A stretch of 64,000 bases of DNA. It comes from Micromonospora sp. AMSO31t. GTDB taxonomy: Bacteria > Actinomycetota > Actinomycetes > Mycobacteriales > Micromonosporaceae. The position numbers and the translations under genes are program-made. Positions 8,390 through 16,864 of this stretch are shown piece by piece (position 1 is the first letter of the stretch; each line of letters opens with the position of its first letter). A model generated the notes under the pieces. It had not been told where the DNA came from and searched no databases. It saw only the letters and a list, made by a program, of their open reading frames with translations. The DNA lies in assembly GCF_008868175.1 (NCBI RefSeq), contig NZ_WBKT01000001.1, positions 1 to 64,000 on the forward strand. The letters are read 5' to 3'.

Positions 8390-9622
8390 TCAGTGATCAG
8401 CGTCAGGCTCCGCCTTGGCGCCGATTTTTCTTGCGGAGACTGGGGTGAGGTCGGGCCTCCTGGACCGCGAAAGCGCGTGTCCGTGGCCCGCTCCCGAGCG
8501 GGGCCGGGTGGTGCTGGCGTAGCCGGCGGTGGTGATGCCCAGTGCCACTCCCCAGCAGAGGAACACCAGCAGGGTGGCGGTCACCGCCCACCCCTCGCGC
8601 AAATCCGACCAGTGCGTGTGGCCGGCGAGCACCTGCCGCACGAGCACCGCGCTGCTCAGGACGCCGTAGGTGACCAGCGTGAGCGCCACGACCCCGGCGG
8701 GGATCACCGCCAGGAGCCGGGGGACCGGTCGTCCCCGCAGTCCCGGCACCCAGCGCGGGAACTGCTGCCCCCAGCGCTGTGTCAACCCGAGGACGAGCAG
8801 GCCGGCGAGCGGCGGAACGAGGGTGATCGCCGCGCCGGTCCAGGTCGAGAGGTCCCGGTGGGTGTCCTCCAGTTGCCGCTGGGGAATGCCGAACGGAACG
8901 CCGAGCACCCACAGCCCGTGCGGCACGGCCCAACCGACCACCGGCAGGGCGACCGCCACGTACGCCCAGCGGCGGGTCCACCGCGGCACCGGCCGGTATC
9001 CGGCCTCCCGCGTTCCGCGCCGGGGAGCGCTGGCGTTGGCGAGCCCGATGAACAGGAGGCCGCCGGTCCCCAGCGCGAGCCGTGCGCCGAGGTCGCGCCA
9101 GTCCGAGGGGCGTCCCGCCAACGCCGCGGGGATCTCAAAGAGCAGATGCAGCGGGAACGCGAGGACCAGGAGCAGTGCCGCCGCCGCCCAACTGCCGGCG
9201 GCCGGGTAGCGGCCGGGGAGCCGGCCCGCGCACACGACCAGCACCGCGAGGGCGGCACCGACTCCCACCGCTCCCCACCCCGCCCAGAACGGCAGTGTCT
9301 CGACCCGGTTCGCGCCGCAGCCGCCCGTCGGGTCGACCAGGTTGGTGCGGTCGCAGGCGGTGTACGCCCACCGGCCTCCCGCGAGCCAGTACGCCCGCAG
9401 AATCACCTCGGCGACGACGAACACCCCACAGGCCACCGCCCACCGGCGGACGCGAGGAGCGGCAGCTGACGGGGCGGAACGCGCTGAGCGACCGGACCTG
9501 CCAACCCCCTGCGGAGCGTCCCGACGACGTGCCGGACCGGTGGTCGAGTGATCCGGGACCCGCATGCGCTTCGGGCCGTTGCCGTGCCCCCTGGAACCGA
9601 CAGGACGAGGCTCGATGGTCAT
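8390..9622 (-). CDS. Polytopic membrane protein of unknown function
   Basis: I take ATG 9620-9622 (MTIEPRPVGSRG) as the start, giving 410 residues. The frame is open back to 9898, but that part is low-complexity. After a basic, Ser/Arg-rich N-terminal region there are about eight hydrophobic helices, among them VACGVFVVAEVILRAYWLAG, WAAAALLLVLAFPLHLLFEI, AITLVPPLAGLLVLGLTQRW and VTATLLVFLCWGVALGITTA. A short extracytoplasmic segment after the first helix has paired cysteines (TACDRTNLVDPTGGCGANR). The tail is basic and cytoplasmic. Similar proteins occur as unnamed membrane proteins in Micromonosporaceae. No transport or enzyme motif is seen, and the stop at 8390 faces the DUF2277 gene. Confidence 0.55.
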   Translation of the reverse strand: MTIEPRPVGSRGHGNGPKRMRVPDHSTTGPARRRDAPQGVGRSGRSARSAPSAAAPRVRRWAVACGVFVVAEVILRAYWLAGGRWAYTACDRTNLVDPTGGCGANRVETLPFWAGWGAVGVGAALAVLVVCAGRLPGRYPAAGSWAAAALLLVLAFPLHLLFEIPAALAGRPSDWRDLGARLALGTGGLLFIGLANASAPRRGTREAGYRPVPRWTRRWAYVAVALPVVGWAVPHGLWVLGVPFGIPQRQLEDTHRDLSTWTGAAITLVPPLAGLLVLGLTQRWGQQFPRWVPGLRGRPVPRLLAVIPAGVVALTLVTYGVLSSAVLVRQVLAGHTHWSDLREGWAVTATLLVFLCWGVALGITTAGYASTTRPRSGAGHGHALSRSRRPDLTPVSARKIGAKAEPDADH

Positions 9623-9909
9623 GGAGCAATGCTCTGTGGCGACGGGCGGGCTGTCCTCCCGGCAGCGGGGGACGCGCTCCCTCCACCGGGGGAGGGCAGA
9701 CCGTGAACGGCCCCGGTGGTGTGGGGTTGGAGGGGAGCGCTCCGCGCGGCTCATCGATGCCGGGAGGGCCGGCGGCCTATCGTCGGACGCAGCCGAGGCG
9801 AATGTCGTCGAAAAGATTTTGGTTCGCTTGTCGATTGGGGCTGTTCCTCTTCGTCGTCCTGGTGAGAGCCCGGTAACCGAGCCGGTCCGTACACCCACTG
9901 GAGGGCACG
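9623..9909. other. Divergent intergenic region before DUF6069 gene
   Basis: This ~290 bp lies between the minus-strand membrane gene and DUF6069. It should contain both promoters and includes the ribosome site GGAGGG just before ATG 9910. I see no clear operator palindrome or RNA gene. Confidence 0.3.
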
Positions 9910-10323
9910 ATGACCACCACTGCGAACACGACCCACGCCACCACGTCGACCTTCGGCGCGATTGTCCGGACCGGCGTCGTCGCCACGGTTGCCGCGAGCG
10001 CCGCCACCATGGCCGTCGCCGCCGCGGGCCACGCGGCGGGGGTCAGCCTCGATCTGGGCGGCGCCCCGATCCCGGTGGCGGGGTTCGGCGTGCTGACCGC
10101 TGTTTTCTCGCTGGTCGGCGTGGTCATCGCCGCGCTGCTGTCCCGTTTCGCCCGGCGTCCGCGGCGGACGTTCGTCCGCACGACGGTGGTGCTGACGGTC
10201 CTGTCGCTGGTGCCGGACGTGATCGCCGACGCCGGGGTGGCGACCAAGGCACTGCTGATGCTCACCCACCTGGTCGCGGCCGTGATCGTGATCCCCGCTG
10301 TCGCGCGCCGGCTGGCCGCCTGA
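9910..10323 (+). CDS. DUF6069 family four-helix membrane protein
   Basis: The protein has 137 residues and four hydrophobic helices at about 20-45, 58-80, 90-108 and 112-133. The wording AIVRTGVVATVAASAATMAV, GFGVLTAVFSLVGVVIAALL and ATKALLMLTHLVAAVIVIP is typical of DUF6069 proteins. A good ribosome site (GGAGGG) precedes ATG 9910. It is followed by a YCII protein, an ECF42 sigma factor and a DHFR-like protein on the same strand. DUF6069 proteins are often seen next to such ECF42 clusters, so it may be a cluster member. No activity is known. Confidence 0.7.
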   Translation: MTTTANTTHATTSTFGAIVRTGVVATVAASAATMAVAAAGHAAGVSLDLGGAPIPVAGFGVLTAVFSLVGVVIAALLSRFARRPRRTFVRTTVVLTVLSLVPDVIADAGVATKALLMLTHLVAAVIVIPAVARRLAA

Positions 10324-10364
10324 CCTGTCACCGTCCGACCGTCGAGCTACCGGAGGATCGCGTC

Positions 10365-10718
10365 ATGAGGCAGTACCTGCTTTCCGTGCACTTCGTCGAG
10401 GGTGCGCCGGCACCGTCTGACGAGGAGATGCAGACCATGTTCAGGGAGACCGGCCGGATCAACGACGAGATGCAGGCCACGGGCGCCTGGGTTTTCGGCG
10501 GCGGGCTCCGGTCGCCGGACAGCGCCACCGTCGTCCGGGTCGAGAACGGCGTCGCCACCATGAGCGACGGGCCGTTCGCCGAGACGAAGGAGCACATCGC
10601 CGGGTTCTGGGTCATCAGGTGCGCGGACCTGGACCAGGCGCTGGCCTGGGCCGAGAAGTGCGCGGCTGCCTGCGGCCCGGTTGAGGTGCGCCCCTTCGAC
10701 GACCTGTCCCAAGCCTGA
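10365..10718 (+). CDS. YCII-domain (DGPF) protein, partner of ECF42 sigma factor
   Basis: This 117-residue protein contains the YCII/DGPF signature: MRQYLLSVHFVEG at the N-terminus, the core SDGPFAETKEHIAGFWVIR (DGPF variant), and a closing VEVRPFDDLSQA. The ribosome site GGAGG lies 9 bp before ATG 10365. It directly precedes an ECF42 sigma factor gene, the defining neighbour of that sigma class. The family is thought to bind or turn over a small molecule, and how it feeds into sigma control is unresolved. A second YCII/ECF42 pair lies at 62.1-63.7 kb, where the core reads DGPYGETKELFGGFFLLD. Confidence 0.85.
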   Translation: MRQYLLSVHFVEGAPAPSDEEMQTMFRETGRINDEMQATGAWVFGGGLRSPDSATVVRVENGVATMSDGPFAETKEHIAGFWVIRCADLDQALAWAEKCAAACGPVEVRPFDDLSQA

Positions 10719-10738
10719 GCAGGAGCCGGTCACCCGAC

Positions 10739-11938
10739 ATGGACCTGGCGAGCATCTACCGCGCGGAGTACGGCCGTTGCGTCGCCACGCTGGCCCGCCT
10801 CCTCGGTGACATCAACCTGGCCGAGGAGGCGGTCCAGGACGCCTTCACCACGGCGCTGCAGAAGTGGCAGACCCCGCCGGCGAACCCGGGCGCCTGGATC
10901 GTGACCACCGCACGCAACCGGGCCCTCGACCGGCTCCGCCGGGAGTCGACCCGCGAGGCCCGGCACGCCCAGGCCCTGCTGCTGCACCAACCGGACGAGC
11001 CCCAGGAGGTGGGACCGGTGAAAGACGACCAGCTGCGACTCATCTTCACCTGCTGCCACCCGGCCCTCGCTCCGGACGCGCGTACCGCCCTCACGCTCCG
11101 CCTGCTCGGCGGCCTCGAAGTACCGGAGATCGCCCGGGCGTACCTGATCCAGAAGGCGACCGTCGCCCAACGGATCGTGCGCGCCAAGAAGAAGATCCGC
11201 GACGCCGGCATCCCTTACCGGGTTCCCGCCGAACACGAGCTGCCGGACCGGCTGCCGCCCGTGCTCACCGTGCTCTACCTGATGTTCAACGAGGGCTACT
11301 CCTCCACCGCCGGACCGCTGATCAGAACGGACCTGTGCACCGAGGCGATCCGGCTCGCCCGCGAGCTCGCCGCGTTGATGCCCGACGAGCCCGAGGTCCT
11401 CGGCCTGCTCGCCCTGCTGCTGCTGACCGAGGCGCGCCGCCCGGCCCGGCTCGACCCGACCGGCGAACTGGTCCTCCTGACCGATCAGGACCGGTCATTG
11501 TGGAACCGGACACTCATCGCCGAGGGCCACGACCTGGTCCGCCGTTGCCTGCGACGTAGCCGGCCGGGTCCGTACCAGATCCAGGCCGCGATCAGCGCGG
11601 TGCACACCGACGGCGCCGCCACCGACTGGCGGCAGGTCCTGGCACTCTACGACCAGCTCCTCGCGCTCGCGCCGACCCCGGTCGTCGCGCTCAACCGTGC
11701 GGTCGCCGTCGCCGAGGTGCACGGACCGGCGGTGGCCCTCGCCGCGTTGGAGGACGTCGACCTCCCGGGCTACCACCGGCTGCCCGCCACCCGCGCCGAA
11801 CTGCTGGCCCGGCTCGGGCGTGACGCGGAGGCCCGAGCCGCCTACGACCAGGCCATGGCGCTGGCCACCAACGAGACCGAGCGTTCCCACCTGCAGGCCC
11901 GTCGTACGGAACTCACCCGCCCAAGGGGAGCATCATGA
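10739..11938 (+). CDS. ECF42-group sigma factor with C-terminal TPR-like domain
   Basis: The protein has 399 residues, about twice a normal ECF sigma factor, as expected for ECF42. Region 2 is at ~1-75 (GDINLAEEAVQDAFTTALQK, WIVTTARNRALDRLRRES). Region 4 is at ~100-160 (RTALTLRLLGGLEVPEIARA, VAQRIVRAKKKIRD). The remaining ~230 residues are the helical DUF6596/TPR-like extension that replaces an anti-sigma factor in this class (FNEGYSSTAG, EVLGLLALLLLTEARRPARL, VVALNRAVAVAEVHGPAVAL). It follows a YCII gene and overlaps the DHFR-like gene by 4 bp. Control is probably through the C-terminal domain. Confidence 0.88.
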   Translation: MDLASIYRAEYGRCVATLARLLGDINLAEEAVQDAFTTALQKWQTPPANPGAWIVTTARNRALDRLRRESTREARHAQALLLHQPDEPQEVGPVKDDQLRLIFTCCHPALAPDARTALTLRLLGGLEVPEIARAYLIQKATVAQRIVRAKKKIRDAGIPYRVPAEHELPDRLPPVLTVLYLMFNEGYSSTAGPLIRTDLCTEAIRLARELAALMPDEPEVLGLLALLLLTEARRPARLDPTGELVLLTDQDRSLWNRTLIAEGHDLVRRCLRRSRPGPYQIQAAISAVHTDGAATDWRQVLALYDQLLALAPTPVVALNRAVAVAEVHGPAVALAALEDVDLPGYHRLPATRAELLARLGRDAEARAAYDQAMALATNETERSHLQARRTELTRPRGAS

Positions 11939-12513
11939 CCGCTACCTACACCTTCGACGTCTTTTCCAGCCTCGACGGCTTTGGCACGAACAGTGGCAGC
12001 TGGGGCGGCTACTGGGACAAGCAGGGCCCCGAGTTGCTCGGGCACCGCCTCGCCGTGTACGGCAAGGAGCAGCGCATGGTCTTCGGGGCCCGCACGTACC
12101 GGGTGTTCGCGCGGATGCTGGCCGCGAGCACCGAGGAGTCCGAGGTCCGGGACGCCTGGGTCACGCGGATGCGGAGCCTCCCGGCGACGGTGGTGTCGAG
12201 CACCCTGCACGGTCCCCTCGACTGGCCGGACGCGACAGTCGTGGGCGGCGACGCCGTCGACGTCGTCGCCCGGCTCAAGCGGGAGTCCGAGGTGCCCCTG
12301 CGTTCGCACGGCAGCCTGTCGTTGAACCGGTCGCTGATGGCCGCCGGTCTGGTCGACCGCGTCCAGGTGACGCTCTTCCCGGTGATCAGCGGTCGGACCG
12401 GGACGGAACCCGTTTTCCAGGGGGCGGCCGACTTCGACCTGGAGCTGCTGGAGAGCCGGACACTCGACGGTCGCACCCAGGAGCTCATCTACCGGCCCGC
12501 CCTGCACGGGTAG
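11935..12513 (+). CDS. Dihydrofolate reductase-like (RibD C-terminal) protein
   Basis: The protein has 192 residues. Its ATG overlaps the sigma factor stop (ATGA), so the two are translated together. The family pattern is clear: TYTFDVFSSLDGFGTNSGSW at the start, VFGARTYRVFARML, SLPATVVSSTLHGPLDWPDA, a nucleotide-binding stretch (SHGSLSLNRSLMAAGLVDRV) and VTLFPVISGRTGTEPVF. These YyaP/YwjB-like enzymes are NADPH-dependent reductases of unknown substrate rather than housekeeping DHFR. Association with ECF42 clusters is common. The target reaction is unknown. Confidence 0.8.
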   Translation: MTATYTFDVFSSLDGFGTNSGSWGGYWDKQGPELLGHRLAVYGKEQRMVFGARTYRVFARMLAASTEESEVRDAWVTRMRSLPATVVSSTLHGPLDWPDATVVGGDAVDVVARLKRESEVPLRSHGSLSLNRSLMAAGLVDRVQVTLFPVISGRTGTEPVFQGAADFDLELLESRTLDGRTQELIYRPALHG

Positions 12514-12618
12514 CTCTCACCTCGCACCGCGGGCTCGGCCCGGATTGTGCGGCAACGCCCCACCCGCTGCTCCGGACGTGGTACGAATTTGGCAGGATTG
12601 TCCGGAGAAGCGGGGGCG

Positions 12619-13430
12619 GTGGCGCGGGCACGGTCGGGGTGGATCCTGCGCGATCAGGAGACTCCCCGCCGGATCTCCTACCTGGAGCTTCTCTTCGACC
12701 TGGGCCTCATCGTCGCACTCCTGCGGCTGACCGACCGGCTGACCGGCAACCTCGGCTGGAATCACGCGCTGGAAACGGTGGTCCTGCTCGCCGCGATCTG
12801 GTGGGTGTGGACGGTCACCGCGTACACCACCGACTGGTACGACCCCAAGCTGCCGATAGTCCAGTTGATCGTCCTCGGCGTGCTGCTCGGCGGACTGCTG
12901 ATGTCACTCGCCGTCAGCAGCGCGTTCGAGGGGGCCAACGGGATCGCCTTCGCCGGGGCGTACGTGGGCCTGCACCTCTGGCGCGGGCTCATCCTCATCA
13001 CCGCCCTGCGCGGTCACGCCCTGCAGAGGCGGCCGATGCGGGTGTTGATCTGGTTCTGCCTGACCGGCGTGCTCTGGCTGGTCGGTGCGTTCCTGCCGAG
13101 CCCGATCCGGCTGGTGGTCGCCGCCGGTGGTGACCTGGTCGCCAGGGACCCCGTCGGCGAGATTGACGGCACCGAGCTGGCCATCGTGGCCGCCGGTCCG
13201 GTGGTGTTCCTCGCCGGGCGGGCGGTGTACGCGCTGGTGGTGTTCCGGGCGTTCCTGTGGCGCTGCCCATCGGCGTGGCCGTCCTGGCGCTGGCGGCGCC
13301 GATGATGCAAGGGCTGGCACCGCTCACGGTCGCCGCCGTCATGACCGTCGGAATGACGGCGATCGCGTTCATCCCGCACCTGCGGCGTCCGGTGTACCGC
13401 ACCCGCTGGCACATCCGTACCCGCTGGTGA
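12619..13430 (+). pseudogene. LtrA-family membrane protein, internally deleted and frameshifted
   Basis: From GTG 12619 the frame gives the LtrA opening (RISYLELLFDLGLIVALLRL) and several transmembrane helices. At about residue 170 (LVGAFLPSPIRLVVAAGGDL) it jumps from the N-terminal part straight to the C-terminal end of the family. The ~150-residue middle, with the usual FVIIALGES-type motif, is missing. Near 13262 one base is also missing: the open frame runs into WRCPSAWPSW and stops at 13305. The next frame continues the protein as LPIGVAVLALAAPMMQG to RWHIRTRW and stops at 13428-13430. Two separate lesions make this a dead gene. Confidence 0.72.
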
Positions 13431-13469
13431 TCCGACCGCCATCGCGGACGGTCGGAGCCGAACTGAGTT

Positions 13470-13479
13470 AACGATTTCC
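13470..13479 (-). promoter_or_regulatory. Candidate LacI operator, distal copy (GGAAATCGTT on the minus strand)
   Basis: Read on the minus strand, this site is GGAAATCGTTAACTCAG, close to the three other copies in the locus (13599, 18088, 18230). It lies ~130 bp upstream of the kinase-proximal copy, a spacing that could allow looping. It is the least certain of the four. Confidence 0.4.
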
Positions 13480-13591
13480 CGTCTGTCCGAACTCCCTCCG
13501 GCCGTGGCGACACCCGCACTCATCAGGAGATACGGCAGCAGGCCAGCGCGCCTGCTCCGATCGGGTAGGGAAAGACGTCGACGGATCGGTC

Positions 13592-13620
13592 TTGATTCGG
13601 AAATCGATTGCTGAAACAGT
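13592..13620 (+). promoter_or_regulatory. Promoter with embedded LacI operator before the kinase gene
   Basis: A -35-like TTGATT (13592-13597) and a weak -10-like AACAGT (13615-13620) are 17 bp apart, and the spacer is filled by the operator. The ATG at 13627 comes 7 bp after the -10 and no ribosome site precedes it. A leaderless transcript is therefore plausible. The -10 matches the consensus at only three positions, so this is tentative. Confidence 0.45.
13599..13614 (+). promoter_or_regulatory. LacI operator GGAAATCGATTGCTGA
   Basis: The site contains the 8-bp palindrome AATCGATT with the central CG that LacI-family proteins favour. The same GAAATCG core occurs twice in the lacI/GH172 intergenic region, so the locus regulator at 16865-17863 probably binds all of them. 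Confidence 0.65.
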
Positions 13621-13626
13621 GACGCC

Positions 13627-15165
13627 ATGAAGGTTGCGGCTGCCCTGGGCGTCGACATCGGCACATCGAGCAGCAAGGGTGTCCTCGTCGACGCCGACGG
13701 CCGGGTCCTCCGCTCGGCGACCCGGTCGCACGAGGTGAGCCGCCCCCGACCGGGCTGGGTGGAGATGGACGCGGACGTCTGGTGGCAGGAGTTCGTCGCG
13801 CTCAGCCGTGAGCTCCTCGCACCCGGCGATGCCGAGGTCGTCGCCGTCGGAGTGAGCGGCATGGGGCCGTGTGTGCTGCTCACGGACGCCGCGAACGCCC
13901 CGCTGCGCCCGGCCATCCTCTACGGCGTCGACACCCGCTCGACCCGGCAGATCGCGCGCCTCACGGAGCGGTTCGGTGCGGAGGAGATCCTCCGCCGGTG
14001 CGGCTCGGCGCTGTCCAGCCAGGCGGCGGGCGCCAAGGTGGCCTGGGTGGCCGACAACGAACCGGAACTCTTCGCCCGGGCCCGCCGGCTCTTCATGCCC
14101 CATTCGTGGCTCGCGTGGAAGCTCACCGACCACTACGTGCTCGACCAGCACTCCGCGAGCCAGTGCACACCGCTCTACGACACCGAGGGCCGGGACTGGT
14201 ACGCGCCGTGGGCGACGGAGCTCGCACCCGACCTGATCCTGCCGCCCCTGCGCTGGCCCGACGAGGTGGCCGGGACGGTGACGTCGCGCGCGGCGGCGGA
14301 GGCCGGCCTGCCGGCGGGTGTCCCGGTCGTCACCGGCACCATCGACGCCTGGTCGGAGGCGATCAGCGTGGGCGCCCACGGTGTGGGCGACCTGATGCTG
14401 ATGTACGGCACCACGATGTTCCTCGTCCACACGGTGACCGGCCGCCTCACGAACCCGTCGCTGTGGGGCACGGTTGGCGCCCTGCCCGGGACGCGGAACC
14501 TCGCCGGTGGGCTGGCCACCTCGGGCGCGATCACGGCGTGGCTGCGCGAGCTGTTCGGCGCGCCGGACTTTCCCGAGCTGCTCCGGCTGGCCGAGACCTC
14601 CGGTCCGGGCGCGAGGGGGCTGCTCATGCTGCCGTACTTCGCGGGCGAGCGCACGCCCATCCTGGATCCGCGGGCCCGTGGCGTCGTCGCCGGCCTCACC
14701 GTCTCGCACACCCGCGGTGACCTGTACCGGGCCGCGCTCGAGGCCACCGCTCTGGGCGTACGCCACAACATCGAGACGATCGAGGCGAGCGGTGGTGACA
14801 TCCAGCGGGTCGTGGCGGTCGGTGGCGGGACCCAGGGCGGGCTGTGGACGCAGATCGTCTCGGACGTCACCGGGCGTGCCCAGGTCATCCCGTCGCAGAC
14901 CATCGGCGCGAGCTACGGGGCGGCGTTCCTCGCCGCGCGGACCGGGTGGCCCGTCTCGATCGAGGCGTGGAACCCCGCCAAGGAGATCCGGCAGCCCCGG
15001 GCGGAGCTGGCCGCCGACTACGACGAGCTCTACGAGCTGTACCGCGAGCTGTACACGAGTTCCAAGCGGGTCGCGCACGCGCTCGCTGCACGTCAGGACC
15101 GTCTTCTGGCCGCCGGCCCGCCGCCGGCCAGCGGCACCCCACGCACCGAAGGAGTCGCCCCATGA
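13627..15165 (+). CDS. FGGY-family sugar kinase (ribulokinase/xylulokinase type)
   Basis: The protein has 512 residues, normal for FGGY kinases. The N-terminal ATPase fold starts AALGVDIGTSSSKGVLVDAD; SGMGPCVLLTDAANAPLRPA and ILYGVDTRSTRQI follow. The C-terminal nucleotide-binding half has YFAGERTPILDPRARG and RVVAVGGGTQGGLWTQIVSD. Family members phosphorylate a ketose or polyol. Here the stop overlaps the start of an L-fucose/D-arabinose-type isomerase by 4 bp, so the natural substrate is probably the ketose that isomerase makes: D-ribulose if the sugar is D-arabinose. Xylulose or fuculose cannot be excluded from sequence. An operator lies just upstream. Confidence 0.82.
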   Translation: MKVAAALGVDIGTSSSKGVLVDADGRVLRSATRSHEVSRPRPGWVEMDADVWWQEFVALSRELLAPGDAEVVAVGVSGMGPCVLLTDAANAPLRPAILYGVDTRSTRQIARLTERFGAEEILRRCGSALSSQAAGAKVAWVADNEPELFARARRLFMPHSWLAWKLTDHYVLDQHSASQCTPLYDTEGRDWYAPWATELAPDLILPPLRWPDEVAGTVTSRAAAEAGLPAGVPVVTGTIDAWSEAISVGAHGVGDLMLMYGTTMFLVHTVTGRLTNPSLWGTVGALPGTRNLAGGLATSGAITAWLRELFGAPDFPELLRLAETSGPGARGLLMLPYFAGERTPILDPRARGVVAGLTVSHTRGDLYRAALEATALGVRHNIETIEASGGDIQRVVAVGGGTQGGLWTQIVSDVTGRAQVIPSQTIGASYGAAFLAARTGWPVSIEAWNPAKEIRQPRAELAADYDELYELYRELYTSSKRVAHALAARQDRLLAAGPPPASGTPRTEGVAP

Positions 15166-16796
15166 CCAGTTATCCGCTGCCCGTGCTGGCCGATCCGCCC
15201 GCGGCGGCGCCCGGCACCGTCTACACGGTGGCCAGTGGCGATCTCCGGCCCAGCGCGAACGTCACGTGCTGGCCCACCCAGCAGCAGTTGGAGGCCGACC
15301 TCGCGGCCGCGGTCAACGCGCTCGGCTGGAAGGTCGAGCGCGGCCACGCGTTCGACGCGGACAAGGGCCACGGTTTCATCGACAGCCAGCGGGCCGGGAT
15401 CGAGGTCTTCAAGCGCATCCCGGTCGACGCGCCGCTCATCGTGGTCGAGGCGGTCTGGCAGTACAGCCACCACGTCCTGGCCGGGCTGCGCAGCCACCGG
15501 GGACCGATCCTGATCGTCGCCAACTGGAGCGGCGAGTTCCCGGGCCTGGTCGGCCTGCTCAACCTCACCGCGAGCCTCACGAAAGCGGATGTGCGGCACT
15601 CCGCACTGTGGAGCCGGGACTTCACCGACGACTGGGCGGTCGACGGGCTGCGCACCTGGCTGGACACCGGCGAGCTGCGCCACGACACCAGTCACGTCCG
15701 CGATCTGCCCGCCCTGCCGGACGACGCGGAGGTCCAGCTCGGTCGCGCCCTGGCCGCGCAACTGGCCCGCGAGAAGGCCATCATCGGCGTCTTCGACGAG
15801 GGCTGCATGGGTATGTACAACGCGATCTTCGACGACGAGCTGATCAACCCGCTGGGCATCTACAAGGAGCGGCTGTCGCAGAGCGCGCTGGTCGCCGAGA
15901 TGGCGCGGGTCACCGACGAGGAGGCCCACGCCGTCCGCCGCTGGCTGGACGAGGCCGGGCTGACCTTCCACACCGGCACCGACGAGGCGACCGAGCTCAC
16001 CGACGCGCAGCTGACCAGTCAGTTCAAGATGTACATCGCCGCCCTGCGCATCGCCGACGACTTCGGCCTGGACGCGGTCGGCATCCAGTACCAGCAGGGG
16101 CTGAAGGACACCGTGCCGGCCAGCGACCTGGCCGAGGGGCTGCTGAACAACGTCCAGCGGCCACCGGTACGCAGCCGTGACGGCAGCCGGGAACTCTACG
16201 CGGGCGCGCCGCTGCCGCACTTCAACGAGGTCGACGAGGGCGTGGCCGTCGACTCGTTGGTCACCAACCGCATCTGGACCGCCATGGGCTTCGACCCGGC
16301 CACCACTCTGCACGACATCCGGTGGGGGGAGACGTACGGCGGCGACTTCGTCTGGGTGTTCGAGATCTCCGGCTCGGTGCCGGCGTCCCACCACGGCGGG
16401 TACGACAAGTCGTACAGCATGCGGCAGCCGCCCATGTTCTTCCCGCTCGGCGGCGGCACGCTGAGCGGGGTCTCCAAGCCGGGCGAGATCGTCTGGTCCC
16501 GGGTGTTCATCATGAACGGCGGGCTGCACGTCGACCTCGGTCGCGCGACCGTCGTCGAGCTGCCGGCGGAGGAGACCCGGCGCCGGCTGGAGGCCACGAA
16601 CCCGCAGTGGCCGATCATGCATGCCGTGCTGCACGGGGTCGGCCGCGATCAACTGATGGCCCGCCACAAGGCCAACCACGTGAACGTCGCCTACGCGCCG
16701 GACGCGGAGGCCGCCGACCGGGCGCTGCGGGTGAAGGCTGCGCTGTTCGCCGAACTCGGCGTCCAGGTGCACCTCTGCGGCGACGTCAACCTCTGA
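15162..16796 (+). CDS. L-fucose/D-arabinose isomerase-family protein
   Basis: The protein has 544 residues, close to the usual ~590 for the fucose isomerase family. The central block VFDEGCMGMYNAIFDDELIN then GIYKERLSQSALVAEM is the family signature; the acidic residues there include metal ligands. The C-terminal domain contains GGTLSGVSKPGEIVWSRVFI and the closing ANHVNVAYAPDAEAADRALR, with a His in the metal position typical of FucI. FucI enzymes convert L-fucose to L-fuculose and D-arabinose to D-ribulose, because the two sugars share C2-C4 geometry. L-fucose appears to have its own oxidative route elsewhere in the window, so D-arabinose is the more likely substrate here. Confidence 0.8.
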   Translation: MTSYPLPVLADPPAAAPGTVYTVASGDLRPSANVTCWPTQQQLEADLAAAVNALGWKVERGHAFDADKGHGFIDSQRAGIEVFKRIPVDAPLIVVEAVWQYSHHVLAGLRSHRGPILIVANWSGEFPGLVGLLNLTASLTKADVRHSALWSRDFTDDWAVDGLRTWLDTGELRHDTSHVRDLPALPDDAEVQLGRALAAQLAREKAIIGVFDEGCMGMYNAIFDDELINPLGIYKERLSQSALVAEMARVTDEEAHAVRRWLDEAGLTFHTGTDEATELTDAQLTSQFKMYIAALRIADDFGLDAVGIQYQQGLKDTVPASDLAEGLLNNVQRPPVRSRDGSRELYAGAPLPHFNEVDEGVAVDSLVTNRIWTAMGFDPATTLHDIRWGETYGGDFVWVFEISGSVPASHHGGYDKSYSMRQPPMFFPLGGGTLSGVSKPGEIVWSRVFIMNGGLHVDLGRATVVELPAEETRRRLEATNPQWPIMHAVLHGVGRDQLMARHKANHVNVAYAPDAEAADRALRVKAALFAELGVQVHLCGDVNL

Positions 16797-16806
16797 GTAC
16801 GCGCTC

Positions 16807-16842
16807 GGCGACCCGGCCGGACAGGAAGCCGGCCGGGTCGCC
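16807..16842. terminator. Perfect 14-bp hairpin between converging genes
   Basis: The arms GGCGACCCGGCCGG and CCGGCCGGGTCGCC match perfectly around an 8-nt loop. The hairpin sits 10 bp after the isomerase stop and 22 bp before the lacI stop on the other strand. It can act as a bidirectional terminator; there is no T-tract, as is common in actinomycetes. Confidence 0.75.
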
Positions 16843-16864
16843 GGGCCCTCGTGCCGGCGAGCGG

